Source: Pasteurella sp049670895
GTDB taxonomy: Bacteria > Pseudomonadota > Gammaproteobacteria > Enterobacterales > Pasteurellaceae
NCBI RefSeq assembly: GCF_049670895.1
Contig: NZ_CP187170.1
DNA: 64,000 bases
Direction: 5' to 3' (one strand)
Within the stretch, counting starts at the first letter, position 1. The number at the start of each line of letters is the position of its first letter. Under the pieces are notes generated by a model that saw only the letters and a program-made list of their open reading frames with translations, searched no databases and was not told the origin of the DNA. A program made the translations under genes and the position numbers. This document shows, piece by piece, positions 1-9,626 of the stretch.

Positions 1-1637
1 ATTATCTGTTTGATGTACAGAAGGTGAGAAACATTCTATTAGTTAGCCAATCGCATGAAGCCGTCAATACGGCTGCGGAGCGTATCCGTAAACACTGCCA
101 ACGCTTGGGGACAGATTTGCAACTAGTACGATTCAGTAACCGTGAAATTGCGGACTCTGAGATTTTAGAAGATGTATTTTCGCCAAATTTAGTCGGACAA
201 AAACGCCGACAATTGGACGTGAATAAAATCGGTAATATCTGCGGATTAGGGCGTAGTATGGGGCTACCTGAAAGCTATTTGCGTGAACGAGCGGAAATTC
301 TGTTTGATATTGGCTCACAAATTCACCGCTACAACAAAATCGTTAAAAATTCAAAAGATGAAGAAATTGACGAGGACGAAAAGCAATTACGTAAAAAATT
401 AGAAAAAAGCATCAAAACACAAGCCCAAACAATGGGAATACGTGAATTGGTGGAAATTGATGAAATCTTGCCAATGCTGATTAGCGAATTAAATCAAAAA
501 TACAATATTCAACCTAATGAAAGCACACAGGCGGAAAAACTTATTAATTTAACCCAAGATATGCTAGAAGCCTTATCCAATGAACGCACCAATTATGATG
601 AATTTTTGGCTCGTTCTCGTCAACTTGTAATTGGTACTTGTGTAGGCATTGGGCAAAAGCACATTGGCATTGCAAACAATATCTACGATTGGGTGATTGT
701 AGACGAAGCTGCGCGCTCAATTTCCAGTGAATTGGCGATTGCTATGCAGTCAGGCACACGCATTTTATTGGTCGGTGACCACAAACAATTACCGCCTCTA
801 TATTCGGAAGAACACAAAAATGCACTTGCCCGCCGGTTGGGGATTTCCAAACGTGGCGAAGAATTAGACCAAGCATTGGGCAGTGATTTTGAACGAGTGT
901 TCCAATCAGAATATGGTAAACAGACCTGTGCGACACTTAAAACGCAATACCGTATGGCACCTGCGATTGGCAGTTTGGTGTCTGCTTGTTTTTATAATAA
1001 TGTTTTGGAAAATGGTAAAACCGATAATGATGTGCCCAATATTTACGCGAAGCTGCCAGAAAAACTAAAAGCCGGTGTTACTTGGTTGGATACCACTTCA
1101 TTGCCTAATTCTTATCATGAACAAGGTAAAAGTGGCAGTTTGTATAATCGTGCCGAAGCCAAAGAAATTATTAATTTGCTGCAAAGTTTCCAAAATGATG
1201 AAACGTTTATGAACAGCGATGTTGTACAACATTGTTTAGATAAAAACGAACAAGCTATCGGTGTGATTTGTATGTATGGCGAACAGAAAAAACTCATTCG
1301 CACAATGTTTAATCAAAAAAGTTGGGACGAACGTTTCCGCCGTCTGGTCAAAATTGACAGTGTGGACAGTTATCAAGGCAAAGAAAACCGAGTGATTATT
1401 TTATCGTTGACTCGCCACGATAAAACATACAGCACTGGCTTTTTGCATTTACCAAACCGCATCAATGTTGCTTTGTCTCGTGCGATGGATAGACTGATTA
1501 TTGTTGGAGCAAAAGCAGTGTGGGAACAACCCAAAAATAGCAAAACCCCACTAGCAAAAGTCTTACGCTTTATGCAAAAACAAACCCATCGGCAATATTA
1601 CGCTATTAAAACCCTGAAAAATGGAGCCAAAAAATGA
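1..1637 (+). CDS. UPF1/DNA2-like superfamily 1 helicase, 5' end outside the window
   Basis: This is the C-terminal two thirds of an SF1B helicase of the UPF1/DNA2 type (COG1112-like). The frame is open to the first base, and the visible protein starts inside motif Ia (ILLVSQSHEAVN), so the Walker A segment lies upstream of the window; the GTG at 24 is probably not the start. Counting from that GTG, motif II is VIVDEAARS near residue 227, motif III GDHKQLPP near 251, a QYRM segment near 307, DSYQGKE (motif V) near 448 and NVALSRA (motif VI) near 480. A charged insertion with coiled-coil character (residues 110-180) separates the two RecA folds. The stop overlaps the start of the next gene by 4 nt, so the two are translationally coupled. 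Such helicases occur in housekeeping and in phage-defence operons; the window does not decide which. Confidence 0.85.
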   Translation, partial: YLFDVQKVRNILLVSQSHEAVNTAAERIRKHCQRLGTDLQLVRFSNREIADSEILEDVFSPNLVGQKRRQLDVNKIGNICGLGRSMGLPESYLRERAEILFDIGSQIHRYNKIVKNSKDEEIDEDEKQLRKKLEKSIKTQAQTMGIRELVEIDEILPMLISELNQKYNIQPNESTQAEKLINLTQDMLEALSNERTNYDEFLARSRQLVIGTCVGIGQKHIGIANNIYDWVIVDEAARSISSELAIAMQSGTRILLVGDHKQLPPLYSEEHKNALARRLGISKRGEELDQALGSDFERVFQSEYGKQTCATLKTQYRMAPAIGSLVSACFYNNVLENGKTDNDVPNIYAKLPEKLKAGVTWLDTTSLPNSYHEQGKSGSLYNRAEAKEIINLLQSFQNDETFMNSDVVQHCLDKNEQAIGVICMYGEQKKLIRTMFNQKSWDERFRRLVKIDSVDSYQGKENRVIILSLTRHDKTYSTGFLHLPNRINVALSRAMDRLIIVGAKAVWEQPKNSKTPLAKVLRFMQKQTHRQYYAIKTLKNGAKK

Positions 1638-3022
1638 AAAAACAAAAAATACCATACAATCAAATAGATTTTGTGGTTAAAGCCCCACGATTTCGTATTG
1701 TGTTTTCCTATATGAGTGACAATGGGGTAACATTTGTGCGTGAATATTTGTTGCGTTTACTGAAAGTAACACCATGCAAACCTGAACAAATTGCCCAATA
1801 TTTCGGATTTACTCAACATGAAACTGAAATTGCCCTTGCGGACTTAGAACAAAATAGATGGATTACTTGGCGAGATGATGGTTTGATTGAGTTGTCTGCC
1901 GAAGGCTCACAATTGTTTCAAAATGAAGGTCAAGATTCGCCCATAATTCCAACATTAAAAGAGTTTGGTGGAGAATATCGTATGGAGTTGTTAGACAACA
2001 ATTTTTTGCAGAAAAAAGATTACGACAAAACCCGCCAGCAAGCCATTGAATTGGAAATTAACCCCAAAGTATTATCCGAAAGTAGAGAAATAGTGCAAAA
2101 AACTTTCCAAAGTCGTTTTCTGCAATTGATGGAAGATGACATCATCAATTTAGATGAAAAAGATATTTCCTTATATAAAATTGATGCCATCGAACCCAAA
2201 GGTGCACCTGATTATTTTCGTTTCACGCAATCCTTTGAGTTACTTCCAGAAACAGGCGAAGCCACAGAACGCCATGATATACAAAGTGTTATTTATCAAG
2301 ACAATATTCAGCAAGCGATTACGAAAAAATTAGAACAGTTTGGCAATCCCGATAATTTGCGTGAATTACGAAAAAGCATGGAAGAAATTGGCGATGATGA
2401 CACCTTGAAAGTGCTGTTTGGTGGACGATTTGATGTTATTGAGTTTAAGAAAATTCAATATCAATTTGAGCAACAAAAAGGCTTGTATTTTTTAGGGCAG
2501 ATTTATCATCAAGAAAATTTGTTCAAACAAATCAATCAAATTATTGATAAATTAGATAAAAAACAATCCAAAAAACTCTATTGGCTTGCACCAAGCGATA
2601 TTTATTGGGGAAAACAGCGAAAAATCCACGATAAAATTCAACATCTAGTAGATAAACAAAAAAATAAAAACTATGATTTTCGCCTGTACTTACCTTTATC
2701 GTCTGCATGTAGTCAGCATGAAAAACAAACCTGGAAACGTGAGTTTAAAGACATTTCTGAAAAAGTTTTATATGGATTTTGTGAAGGCTTTCTAGAAGGT
2801 AATACGGAAATCTTATTTTTAGAAGATAAATTTGCACTGGTTTGTTATCACGTAAAATTATCAGGTTATCCTGTTACCGTACCACTGGGTTTTATGACAA
2901 CACAGATGAAGAAAGTACAACATATCAGTAAATTAGTTAAAGATTATTTATCTGCAGCAGATTTTTCCTATAAGGAAGATAAAGAAATCATGAAAGACTT
3001 TGGCTTATTATCGAAAGGCTAA
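1634..3022 (+). CDS. Winged-helix protein of unknown function coupled to the helicase
   Basis: I do not recognise the family of this 462-residue protein. Residues about 28-95 look like a winged-helix domain, with helix-turn-helix text around PEQIAQYFGFTQHETEIALA followed by a wing ending in LIELSAEGSQLF. The middle is acidic and helical, and the C-terminal third (from about 310) is an alpha/beta domain with hydrophobic strands such as ALVCYHVKL and YPVTVPLGFM. HDKIQHLVD resembles a phospholipase D HKD motif but its spacing is one residue too long. The ATG overlaps the helicase stop by 4 nt (ATGA), so the two proteins are probably made together and may act as a complex. No membrane segment or signal peptide is seen. 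Confidence 0.7.
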   Translation: MKKQKIPYNQIDFVVKAPRFRIVFSYMSDNGVTFVREYLLRLLKVTPCKPEQIAQYFGFTQHETEIALADLEQNRWITWRDDGLIELSAEGSQLFQNEGQDSPIIPTLKEFGGEYRMELLDNNFLQKKDYDKTRQQAIELEINPKVLSESREIVQKTFQSRFLQLMEDDIINLDEKDISLYKIDAIEPKGAPDYFRFTQSFELLPETGEATERHDIQSVIYQDNIQQAITKKLEQFGNPDNLRELRKSMEEIGDDDTLKVLFGGRFDVIEFKKIQYQFEQQKGLYFLGQIYHQENLFKQINQIIDKLDKKQSKKLYWLAPSDIYWGKQRKIHDKIQHLVDKQKNKNYDFRLYLPLSSACSQHEKQTWKREFKDISEKVLYGFCEGFLEGNTEILFLEDKFALVCYHVKLSGYPVTVPLGFMTTQMKKVQHISKLVKDYLSAADFSYKEDKEIMKDFGLLSKG

Positions 3023-3090
3023 TGACAAGAATGTATGAGGGATTTTATTTACTATTCTTATTTGTTATCTAAACTATGACACATCAATGT

Positions 3091-3120
3091 AAAAGGCAGA
3101 AATCTCTGCCTTTTATTTTT
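3091..3120. terminator. Bidirectional terminator between the helicase operon and hrpA
   Basis: A perfect 10-bp stem (AAAAGGCAGA / TCTGCCTTTT) closes a 4-nt AATC loop at 3091-3114. A T-rich tail follows on the plus strand, and the A-run of the stem supplies U residues on the minus strand. It lies between two convergent genes and can serve both. Confidence 0.85.
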
Positions 3121-3124
3121 ACTG

Positions 3125-6100
3125 TTATCCCAATTCCCTCATCACATTCAAAATCCGTTTGTCGGAAATGGGGTATTTTGTGCCGAGTTGTTGGGCGAAT
3201 AAACTCACTCGCAATTCCTCGATCATATAAGGAATTTCTTTCACCTCTTCCGAGTGCGGTTTGGATTTAGGCAGTTTTGCCAGTAGCTGTTGATAGGCTT
3301 GACTCACTTGTTCCACTCGCAACATCGCCGCCCGATCACGATTGACATCTTGTAACAATTTATCAAGACGTTTATCAATGGCGGTGAGATAACGTTGCAC
3401 ATCATTTAAGCGGGCATAACCTGTTTTTTGCACAAAGCCGGGATAAATCAAACCACTCAATTGCACTTTAATATCAGACAGGGCAAATGCCATGGTGAAA
3501 TCCATTTTGCCTTTTAAGCGTTTGTTTAACTCGTAAGTTAAGGTCAAAATCTGTTCCACTTGTTTGGCAATGTCCACCGTGGTTTCATTGAGGTTTTCAC
3601 GAATAAAATCACGCAGTTTATCGAAATCCGCTTCATTCCAAACAAATCCACCAAAATCGCCGATCAGTTTATCCACCGCACAAGCGATACAGTCATCAAT
3701 CAGCTCTAACACTCGCCCAAATGGGGTGAAATACAAACCGAGTTTTGATTTATTTGGGAGCTTTTCGTGCAGATATTTAATGGGTGAAGGCACATTCAGT
3801 AACAATAAACGGCGTAAGCCTTGTTGCATTGCCACTTGTTGCTCAAATTCCGTTTCAAACAGCTTAATGCCAACGGCATCTTTTTCGTCCACAATGGCTG
3901 GAAAGGCTTTAACGGTGAATCCACGTTTTTTCTGTTCATAGCACTGTGGCAAACTGTCGAAGTTCCAAAGGTGAATGCCACTTTGTTCTATGCCATCGTC
4001 TGCCACCGCCGCAATACTTTCTTGCACCTGATCTTTAAGTTGGAATTTCAGGCTGTCTAAATCCATGGATTCTGCTATTTTTTTGCCTTTATCATCAACC
4101 ACTCGGAAAGTCATTTTTAAATGGCTGGGTAGCTGATCCAATTGCCAACTTTCAGGCTCAACGCTGACGCCTGTCATACGGCGAAGTTCATAAATCAGGC
4201 TTTCTAATAGCGGTTTTTCAAAGGGTTTTGCTCGCCCTAAAAACGCCTCTGCATAATTGGGGGCGGGCACGAAATTTCGGCGTAAGGATTTGGGTAAAGA
4301 TTTAATCAAGGCAATAATTAATTCCTTACGCAATCCCGGAATTTGCCAATCAAAACCTGTCATCTCCACTTGATTTAATAAGGGCAAGGGAATATGCACG
4401 GTGACGCCATCGGCTTCCGTTCCCGGCTCAAATTGATAGGTGAGTTTGAATTTTAAATTGCCCTGATGCCAGAAATTCGGGAAATCCAGTTCGCTGACTT
4501 GCTCTGCATTGTCTTTGGTTAAAAAGGCTTTTTCAAAATTGAGCAATTCAGGATCTTGTTGACTGGCTTTTTTCCACCAGCTATCAAAATGGCGTTGCGA
4601 CACCACCTCCGTGCCAATTCGTTGATCGTAAAAATCAAATAAGGTGCGTTCATCCACCAAAATATCACGGCGGCGACTTTTATGTTCTAAATCTTCGATC
4701 TCTTTGATTAACTTGCGATTTTGGTGAAAAAACGAATGCTTCGTGAACCAATCCCCTTCCACTAACGCCGATTGAATAAAAATTTCACGGCTAATTTGCG
4801 GATCGATAGATCCATAATTCACAGGGCGATTTGCCACAATGGGCACACCATAGAGGCTGACTTTTTCATCCGCCATCACTGCCCCTTTGGATTTTGACCA
4901 ACGAGGTTCCGCATAAGATTTTTTGACTAAATGGGTTGCCAGTGGCTCAATCCATTCTGCCTCAATATCTGCCAGCATTCGCCCCCAAAGCTTGGAGGTT
5001 TCCACCAATTCTGCCGCCATCACCCATTTTGGCTGCTTTTTAAACAGAACAGAATTCGGGAAAATAGCAAAATGGGCATTGCGTGCACCTAAATATTGGC
5101 TCTTTTCAGCTTCTTTCATCCCAACGTGAGACAGCAAACCGCTTAAAAGTGCGGTATGAATTTGTGCATATTCCGCAGGTTGTGAATTAATCGGTAAGCC
5201 CATTTCTCGCACAGTTAAACGAATTTGATGATAAATATCTTGCCATTCACGAATACGTAAATAATTCAGATAATCCTTTTGGCATAAACGGCGAAATTGG
5301 TTTTTCGATAAGTCTTTTTGTTGTGTTTGGATAAATTGCCATAAATTTAAAAAGGCTAAGAAATCGGATTTTTTATCGGCAAAACGGCGATGTTTATCAT
5401 CGGCGGATTGTTGTTTTTCTTGCGGTCGTTCACGAGGATCTTGAATGGATAACGCCGACACAATAATCATCACTTCGTGCAAGCAATTATATTTCACGGC
5501 GGTCAGCAACATTTTGGCTAAACGAGGATCCACTGGCAATTGTGCCAATTGTCTGCCCGTTTGGGTTAATTGCCGTTTTTCACCGAATTTGGTTTTAACA
5601 AACTGGAACGCTTCTAATTCTTCTAACAGTTTGATACCGTCTTGAATGTTGCGTTTATCGGGTGCATCCACAAAGGGGAACGCATCAATGTCATCTAAGC
5701 CCAGTGCGGTCATCTGTAAAATAACGGAGGCAAGATTGGTTCGCAAAATTTCAGGATCGGTAAATTCAGGGCGGTTATTGAAATCCTCTTCTGAATACAG
5801 GCGAATACAAATCCCTTCGCTCACCCGACCACAACGCCCTTTACGTTGATTAGCTGAGGCTTGTGAAATAGGTTCAATGGGTAAACGTTGTACTTTTGTG
5901 CGGTAACTATAGCGAGAAATTCTGGCTGTACCCGGATCAATCACATATTTAATCCCCGGAACAGTTAAAGAGGTTTCTGCTACGTTGGTGGCAAGCACAA
6001 TACGATTTAAACCTGAAGGATGAAAAATTTTATTCTGTTCTTGTGCAGATAAACGGGCAAAGAGTGGTAAAATTTCGGTGTGTTTTAAATCTTGCTTTTG

Positions 6101-7036
6101 TAATGCCTCGGCGGTATCACGAATTTCACGCTCACCATTCAGAAAGATCAAAATATCGCCACGCCCTTCTGCCTGCAATTCATCTACCGCATTTAAAATA
6201 CCTTGCAATTGGTCTTGATCTTCTTCTTCGATAATTGGGCGATAACGCACTTCAACAGGATAGGTTCTGCCTGACACTTCAATAATCGGGGCGTTGTTAA
6301 AATGCTTGGAAAAACGTTCCACATCAATGGTGGCTGAGGTAATGATCACCTTTAAGTCAGGGCGTTTTGGCAACAACTGTTTGAGGTAACCTAAAATAAA
6401 ATCATTGTTTAAACTGCGTTCGTGGGCTTCATCAATAATTAAGGTATCGTATTGATTCAGAAAAGGATCGTGCTGAATTTCCGCCAATAAAATCCCGTCT
6501 GTCATTAATTTAACAAGGGTATTTTCACTGATTTGATCGTTAAAACGCACTTTATAGCCCACCAAATCGCCCAGTTCCGTTTTCAGCTCTTCCGCAATTC
6601 GTGTGGCAACGGAACGTGCGGCAATGCGGCGAGGTTGGGTATGTCCAATAAAGCCTTTCGTGCCTAAGCCTAATTCCAAGCACATTTTAGGCAATTGGGT
6701 GGTTTTTCCTGATCCCGTTTCCCCAGCAATTACCACTACTTGATGTTGTGAAATCAAGGCTTGAATTTCTGCTTTGCGTTGGCTCACAGGTAAATTTTCT
6801 GGAAATTCAATATTTTTCACCGCACTTTTGCGTTGAGTTAACCGCACTTTGGCTAATTCAATTTGTGCTTGAATTTCCGCTGCCACCGCTTGCTGTGCTT
6901 GTTCATTTTTTATATTAGCCATGCCTTTAATTCGAACGAAAAGCTGGCGAAAATCCTTATTCATTACCTCATTCAAATTGGATAACAAGGATTTTTGTAA
7001 GGGATTAAATGCTGTTTTTCTTAAATTTTTCTTCAT
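3125..7036 (-). CDS. hrpA: ATP-dependent RNA helicase HrpA
   Basis: This 1303-residue protein is a DEAH-box RNA helicase of the HrpA family, whose usual length is about 1300. Motifs seen are Walker A GETGSGKTTQ at 105-114, motif Ia TQPRRIAA, DEAH at 202-205, motif III SATID, and motif VI QRKGRCGR, followed by the helicase-associated region and the long C-terminal extension typical of HrpA. In E. coli HrpA resolves stalled or collided ribosomes and acts in mRNA metabolism; the same role is inferred here. The gene follows the DUF423 gene by only 5 nt on the minus strand, so the two are likely cotranscribed, and it ends at the terminator shared with the upstream plus-strand operon. Confidence 0.96.
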   Translation of the reverse strand: MKKNLRKTAFNPLQKSLLSNLNEVMNKDFRQLFVRIKGMANIKNEQAQQAVAAEIQAQIELAKVRLTQRKSAVKNIEFPENLPVSQRKAEIQALISQHQVVVIAGETGSGKTTQLPKMCLELGLGTKGFIGHTQPRRIAARSVATRIAEELKTELGDLVGYKVRFNDQISENTLVKLMTDGILLAEIQHDPFLNQYDTLIIDEAHERSLNNDFILGYLKQLLPKRPDLKVIITSATIDVERFSKHFNNAPIIEVSGRTYPVEVRYRPIIEEEDQDQLQGILNAVDELQAEGRGDILIFLNGEREIRDTAEALQKQDLKHTEILPLFARLSAQEQNKIFHPSGLNRIVLATNVAETSLTVPGIKYVIDPGTARISRYSYRTKVQRLPIEPISQASANQRKGRCGRVSEGICIRLYSEEDFNNRPEFTDPEILRTNLASVILQMTALGLDDIDAFPFVDAPDKRNIQDGIKLLEELEAFQFVKTKFGEKRQLTQTGRQLAQLPVDPRLAKMLLTAVKYNCLHEVMIIVSALSIQDPRERPQEKQQSADDKHRRFADKKSDFLAFLNLWQFIQTQQKDLSKNQFRRLCQKDYLNYLRIREWQDIYHQIRLTVREMGLPINSQPAEYAQIHTALLSGLLSHVGMKEAEKSQYLGARNAHFAIFPNSVLFKKQPKWVMAAELVETSKLWGRMLADIEAEWIEPLATHLVKKSYAEPRWSKSKGAVMADEKVSLYGVPIVANRPVNYGSIDPQISREIFIQSALVEGDWFTKHSFFHQNRKLIKEIEDLEHKSRRRDILVDERTLFDFYDQRIGTEVVSQRHFDSWWKKASQQDPELLNFEKAFLTKDNAEQVSELDFPNFWHQGNLKFKLTYQFEPGTEADGVTVHIPLPLLNQVEMTGFDWQIPGLRKELIIALIKSLPKSLRRNFVPAPNYAEAFLGRAKPFEKPLLESLIYELRRMTGVSVEPESWQLDQLPSHLKMTFRVVDDKGKKIAESMDLDSLKFQLKDQVQESIAAVADDGIEQSGIHLWNFDSLPQCYEQKKRGFTVKAFPAIVDEKDAVGIKLFETEFEQQVAMQQGLRRLLLLNVPSPIKYLHEKLPNKSKLGLYFTPFGRVLELIDDCIACAVDKLIGDFGGFVWNEADFDKLRDFIRENLNETTVDIAKQVEQILTLTYELNKRLKGKMDFTMAFALSDIKVQLSGLIYPGFVQKTGYARLNDVQRYLTAIDKRLDKLLQDVNRDRAAMLRVEQVSQAYQQLLAKLPKSKPHSEEVKEIPYMIEELRVSLFAQQLGTKYPISDKRILNVMRELG

Positions 7037-7041
7037 ATCAC

Positions 7042-7419
7042 TTAATGTTTAATACTTCGATATGCCAATGTTGCCCAACCAATTAAAAATAAAATGCCAC
7101 CAATAGGTGTTGCCCATACTAATGCTTTGCTCGCACCTAAAGCTAATAAATATAAACTTCCGCTGAAAAGGAGTATCCCTAGTGACCAAGTTGTGCCAAT
7201 CACAGACAGGCATTTATCATTTTCTATTCGTAAATAAGACGGCAACATGGCAAGAGCCATTAACGCAATTGTGTGAAACATTTGATATGTTAAGCCTGTT
7301 TCAATCCATGCTTGTGCCTGTGGTGAAAGTGTTTTTTCTAAACCATGTGCAGCAAAGGCACCAAATGCAATGCAAAAAAATCCACTTAACGCTGAGATAA
7401 ATAACCATTTATTTTTCAT
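7042..7419 (-). CDS. DUF423 family small membrane protein
   Basis: This 125-residue protein has four hydrophobic segments and the N-terminal pattern of DUF423 (YgdD-like) inner-membrane proteins: a first helix running into AFGAFAAHGLEKTL, then QMFHTIALMAL. Function is unknown in the family. The ATG at 7419 is preferred over an in-frame TTG one codon earlier because GAGGA sits 7 nt before the ATG. hrpA begins 5 nt after its stop, so the two form a likely operon. Confidence 0.85.
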   Translation of the reverse strand: MKNKWLFISALSGFFCIAFGAFAAHGLEKTLSPQAQAWIETGLTYQMFHTIALMALAMLPSYLRIENDKCLSVIGTTWSLGILLFSGSLYLLALGASKALVWATPIGGILFLIGWATLAYRSIKH

Positions 7420-7439
7420 CAATTTTTCCTCATTTCATC

Positions 7440-7892
7440 TTATGATTTACCTAAAAATAGCGAGAGAATCCCCGCCGCGATGAGTGGCCCAACAGGAATG
7501 CCTCCCGCAAAAGCCACACCTAAGATAGTGCCAATTAATAACCCTGTTAATAATACAGGCTGAGCCCCCATTAATCCCACTCCACGACCACCAAGCCACG
7601 CAACAAGTAGCCCCACAGCGATGGCTAACCACATTTTCCAGTTTAAAAAAATGGTGACACTCGGTAATTGGATTTTGCCAGACACTAATGGGCTGAGTAC
7701 ACCAATCGTTAGAATAATAATCCCAATGGTTACCCCATTTTTTTCCATAAAAGGAATGTATTTGGATAATAGCGTTTGTTGCATTAATAACAAAATGGTG
7801 GCAGAAATCGTCACAGAGCTATTATTACTTAACACACCAAGCAAGGTTAAAACAACAAGTAATAATGCGACGGAATTGAATTGTAAGGACAT
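7440..7892 (-). CDS. DUF441 family membrane protein (YeaL-like)
   Basis: This 150-residue integral membrane protein matches the DUF441/YeaL family: four or more hydrophobic segments, GVLSNNSSVTIS after the first helix, and a C-terminal GIPVGPLIAAGI segment. The function of the family is not known. The reading frame extends 27 codons further upstream, but the start at 7892 (MSLQFNS) gives the usual family length, and the extra residues are not hydrophobic. The ribosome site is weak (AGAG). An uptake signal sequence lies just upstream at 7905-7913. The following gene on this strand is the DUF423 gene, about 20 nt away. Confidence 0.85.
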   Translation of the reverse strand: MSLQFNSVALLLVVLTLLGVLSNNSSVTISATILLLMQQTLLSKYIPFMEKNGVTIGIIILTIGVLSPLVSGKIQLPSVTIFLNWKMWLAIAVGLLVAWLGGRGVGLMGAQPVLLTGLLIGTILGVAFAGGIPVGPLIAAGILSLFLGKS

Positions 7893-7961
7893 AAAACTCT
7901 CTAAAAGTGCGGTTAATTTTGTGCAAGAATTATAGCAAGTTATGCAGAATTGTGAGAGACA

Positions 7962-7987
7962 AAAAACCCGCACATCCGCGGGTTTTT
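7962..7987 (-). terminator. Terminator of grxD
   Basis: A perfect 10-bp stem (AAAAACCCGC / GCGGGTTTTT) with a 6-nt loop lies directly beyond the grxD stop. Read on the minus strand it ends in a U-run, as a rho-independent terminator should. It separates grxD from the DUF441 gene. Confidence 0.88.
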
Positions 7988-7997
7988 ATCAGAAATT

Positions 7998-8327
7998 TTA
8001 CTCTTGGGCGTATTTAGCGGCGACTTCAGCTAATAATGTTTGCAACTCACCTTGTTGGAACATTTCTAAAATGATATCGCAGCCCCCTACTAGCTCACCA
8101 TCCACCCATAATTGTGGGAAGGTTGGCCAGTTTGCATAGGCGGGTAATTCAGCACGAATATCGGGATGCTGTAAAATATCCACATAACCAAATGGCACTT
8201 TACAATGTATAAGTGCTTCTACCGCACGTGCAGAAAAGCCACAAGATGGGAATTTCGGTGAGCCTTTCATGTAAATAAGAATAGGGTTTTCACTGATTTG
8301 TTTTTTAATTTTATCTAAGGTTTCCAT
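7998..8327 (-). CDS. grxD: Monothiol glutaredoxin Grx4
   Basis: This 109-residue protein is a monothiol glutaredoxin. The active site is CGFS at residues 29-32, and the glutathione-binding TFPQLWVDGELVGGCD segment is intact. Proteins of this family bind a [2Fe-2S] cluster with glutathione and pass it to acceptor proteins in the cytosol. The start at 8327 is chosen because GAGGA is 6 nt upstream; a start four codons earlier would lie on top of this ribosome site. The gene is monocistronic, with a clear terminator after it. Confidence 0.95.
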   Translation of the reverse strand: METLDKIKKQISENPILIYMKGSPKFPSCGFSARAVEALIHCKVPFGYVDILQHPDIRAELPAYANWPTFPQLWVDGELVGGCDIILEMFQQGELQTLLAEVAAKYAQE

Positions 8328-8416
8328 AATTATCCTCAAAAGTAATGAAACGGCATTATTGTAGCATACACAAAAGCCCTGACCAATAATAACACCCGAC
8401 TGTCATAATCAACTAT

Positions 8417-9157
8417 TTACCAGCTTCCGCCTGCACCGCCGCCGCCGAAGCTTCCACCTCCAAAGCCACCGCCAGATCCGCCACCGCCGAAGCCACCAAA
8501 ACCACCGCCACCAGGAGGAAATCGCCCTCGACGTGAACGTGCACTGGTTGGGCTAATATAAGGTACTGCACGCCAATTGCCAAACCAAACAAATAGAATA
8601 AAGATCACCACCATCAAAACGGGAATATAGTCTTCCCATGTGTCTTCTATTGCTTGGTTAGTATCAAACTCCCCTTTACTTGCGGCGATTAAATAATCAA
8701 GTCCGAGACTAATGCCTTGTGCATAATCACCTTGCTTAAAGTGCGGTGTAATTTGATGACGAATCAATTGTGATAAAAATGCATCGGGCAATACCCCTTC
8801 AAGTCCTTGTCCTACCGCAATAAACATATTGCGATCTTGTTTGGCAATCAACATCAACACCCCATTATTGAGCTGTTTACGCCCCACGCCCCATTTATCA
8901 CCTAATTCAAAAGCATATTGAGAAATGTCATATTCTTCTGTTGAGGGAATCATCACAACCGCAATTTGCGAGCTGGTCTGTTGTGCATAATCAATCAGTT
9001 TAGCCTCAAGTGTGGCTTTATCCTTCGCCGATAACGTGTTGGTATAATCATTCACATAGTGGAATGGGTTCGGCACAGCAGGAAATTGTGCCGAAAACAC
9101 AGGCATTACGCAAAAAACAGTGAAAAAAAACACCGCACTTTTTAGCCATCTAACCAT
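8417..9157 (-). CDS. TPM-domain protein with glycine-rich tail (YgcG family)
   Basis: This 246-residue protein has a signal peptide (residues 1-22), a TPM domain (about 30-150, with ALGDKWGVG-like and GVLMLIA strands), one membrane helix near 178-195 (VLMVVIFILFVWF) and a C-terminal stretch of about 40 residues almost wholly glycine, serine and phenylalanine. The TPM domain most likely faces the periplasm. Related proteins occur with LemA and a second TPM protein, as here. Its start overlaps the end of the upstream TPM gene by 8 nt, so translation is probably coupled. The exact role is unknown; a link to envelope maintenance is inference from the signal peptide and neighbours. Confidence 0.85.
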   Translation of the reverse strand: MVRWLKSAVFFFTVFCVMPVFSAQFPAVPNPFHYVNDYTNTLSAKDKATLEAKLIDYAQQTSSQIAVVMIPSTEEYDISQYAFELGDKWGVGRKQLNNGVLMLIAKQDRNMFIAVGQGLEGVLPDAFLSQLIRHQITPHFKQGDYAQGISLGLDYLIAASKGEFDTNQAIEDTWEDYIPVLMVVIFILFVWFGNWRAVPYISPTSARSRRGRFPPGGGGFGGFGGGGSGGGFGGGSFGGGGAGGSW

Positions 9158-9599
9158 TGATAATTACCTCATTATCCAATTCATTCTTATCATCTGGCTG
9201 AATGGGAAAATAATTTGCTAATTCCTTGCCAATATTTTCAATCGCCGCCATGATACCTTGCGTATAACCCTCTTGACGAAAAGACTTCACCATCAATTCG
9301 CATTGTTGTCGCCAAAATAAGTCACCCACATACTGATGAATACCTTGATCACCAATAATGGCACATTGATGAGATTTCCATGCCACATAAATTAAAACAG
9401 CATTACGTCTTTCTGTTTGTTGCATCTCAAGCTTATCAAACACCTGTAATGCCCTTTCAAAGCCTGTGTTCACTTTAGCCTTTTTCGGGATTTTTTGTTC
9501 AACATAAACGCGTAATTCGGCTGAAGTCTGTTGCTCAAGTTGAGAAATGGCTTTCTCAACTTGTTGTTTATCAATAGGAATTTTGGAAAATAAAAGCAT
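9150..9599 (-). CDS. TPM-domain protein, soluble
   Basis: This 149-residue protein carries a TPM domain (residues about 10-130; features include SAELRVYVE and RNAVLIYVAW followed by CAIIGDQGI). It has no signal peptide or membrane helix, unlike its neighbour, so it is likely cytosolic. It lies between lemA and the membrane TPM gene and overlaps the latter by 8 nt. LemA-TPM-TPM triplets are common in proteobacteria, but no biochemical activity is established for this member. Confidence 0.82.
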   Translation of the reverse strand: MLLFSKIPIDKQQVEKAISQLEQQTSAELRVYVEQKIPKKAKVNTGFERALQVFDKLEMQQTERRNAVLIYVAWKSHQCAIIGDQGIHQYVGDLFWRQQCELMVKSFRQEGYTQGIMAAIENIGKELANYFPIQPDDKNELDNEVIING

Positions 9600-9626
9600 C
9601 TTTCACATTTTCTCAGTTGTGATTAA

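Noticed and set aside
1634..3022. Phospholipase D (Mokosh-like) nuclease in the gene after the helicase
   Set aside because: HDKIQHLVD does not fit HxKx4D (one residue too many) and no second HKD motif is present.
3564..3941. A 125-codon plus-strand frame inside hrpA
   Set aside because: Shadow of the hrpA coding strand; no start signals.
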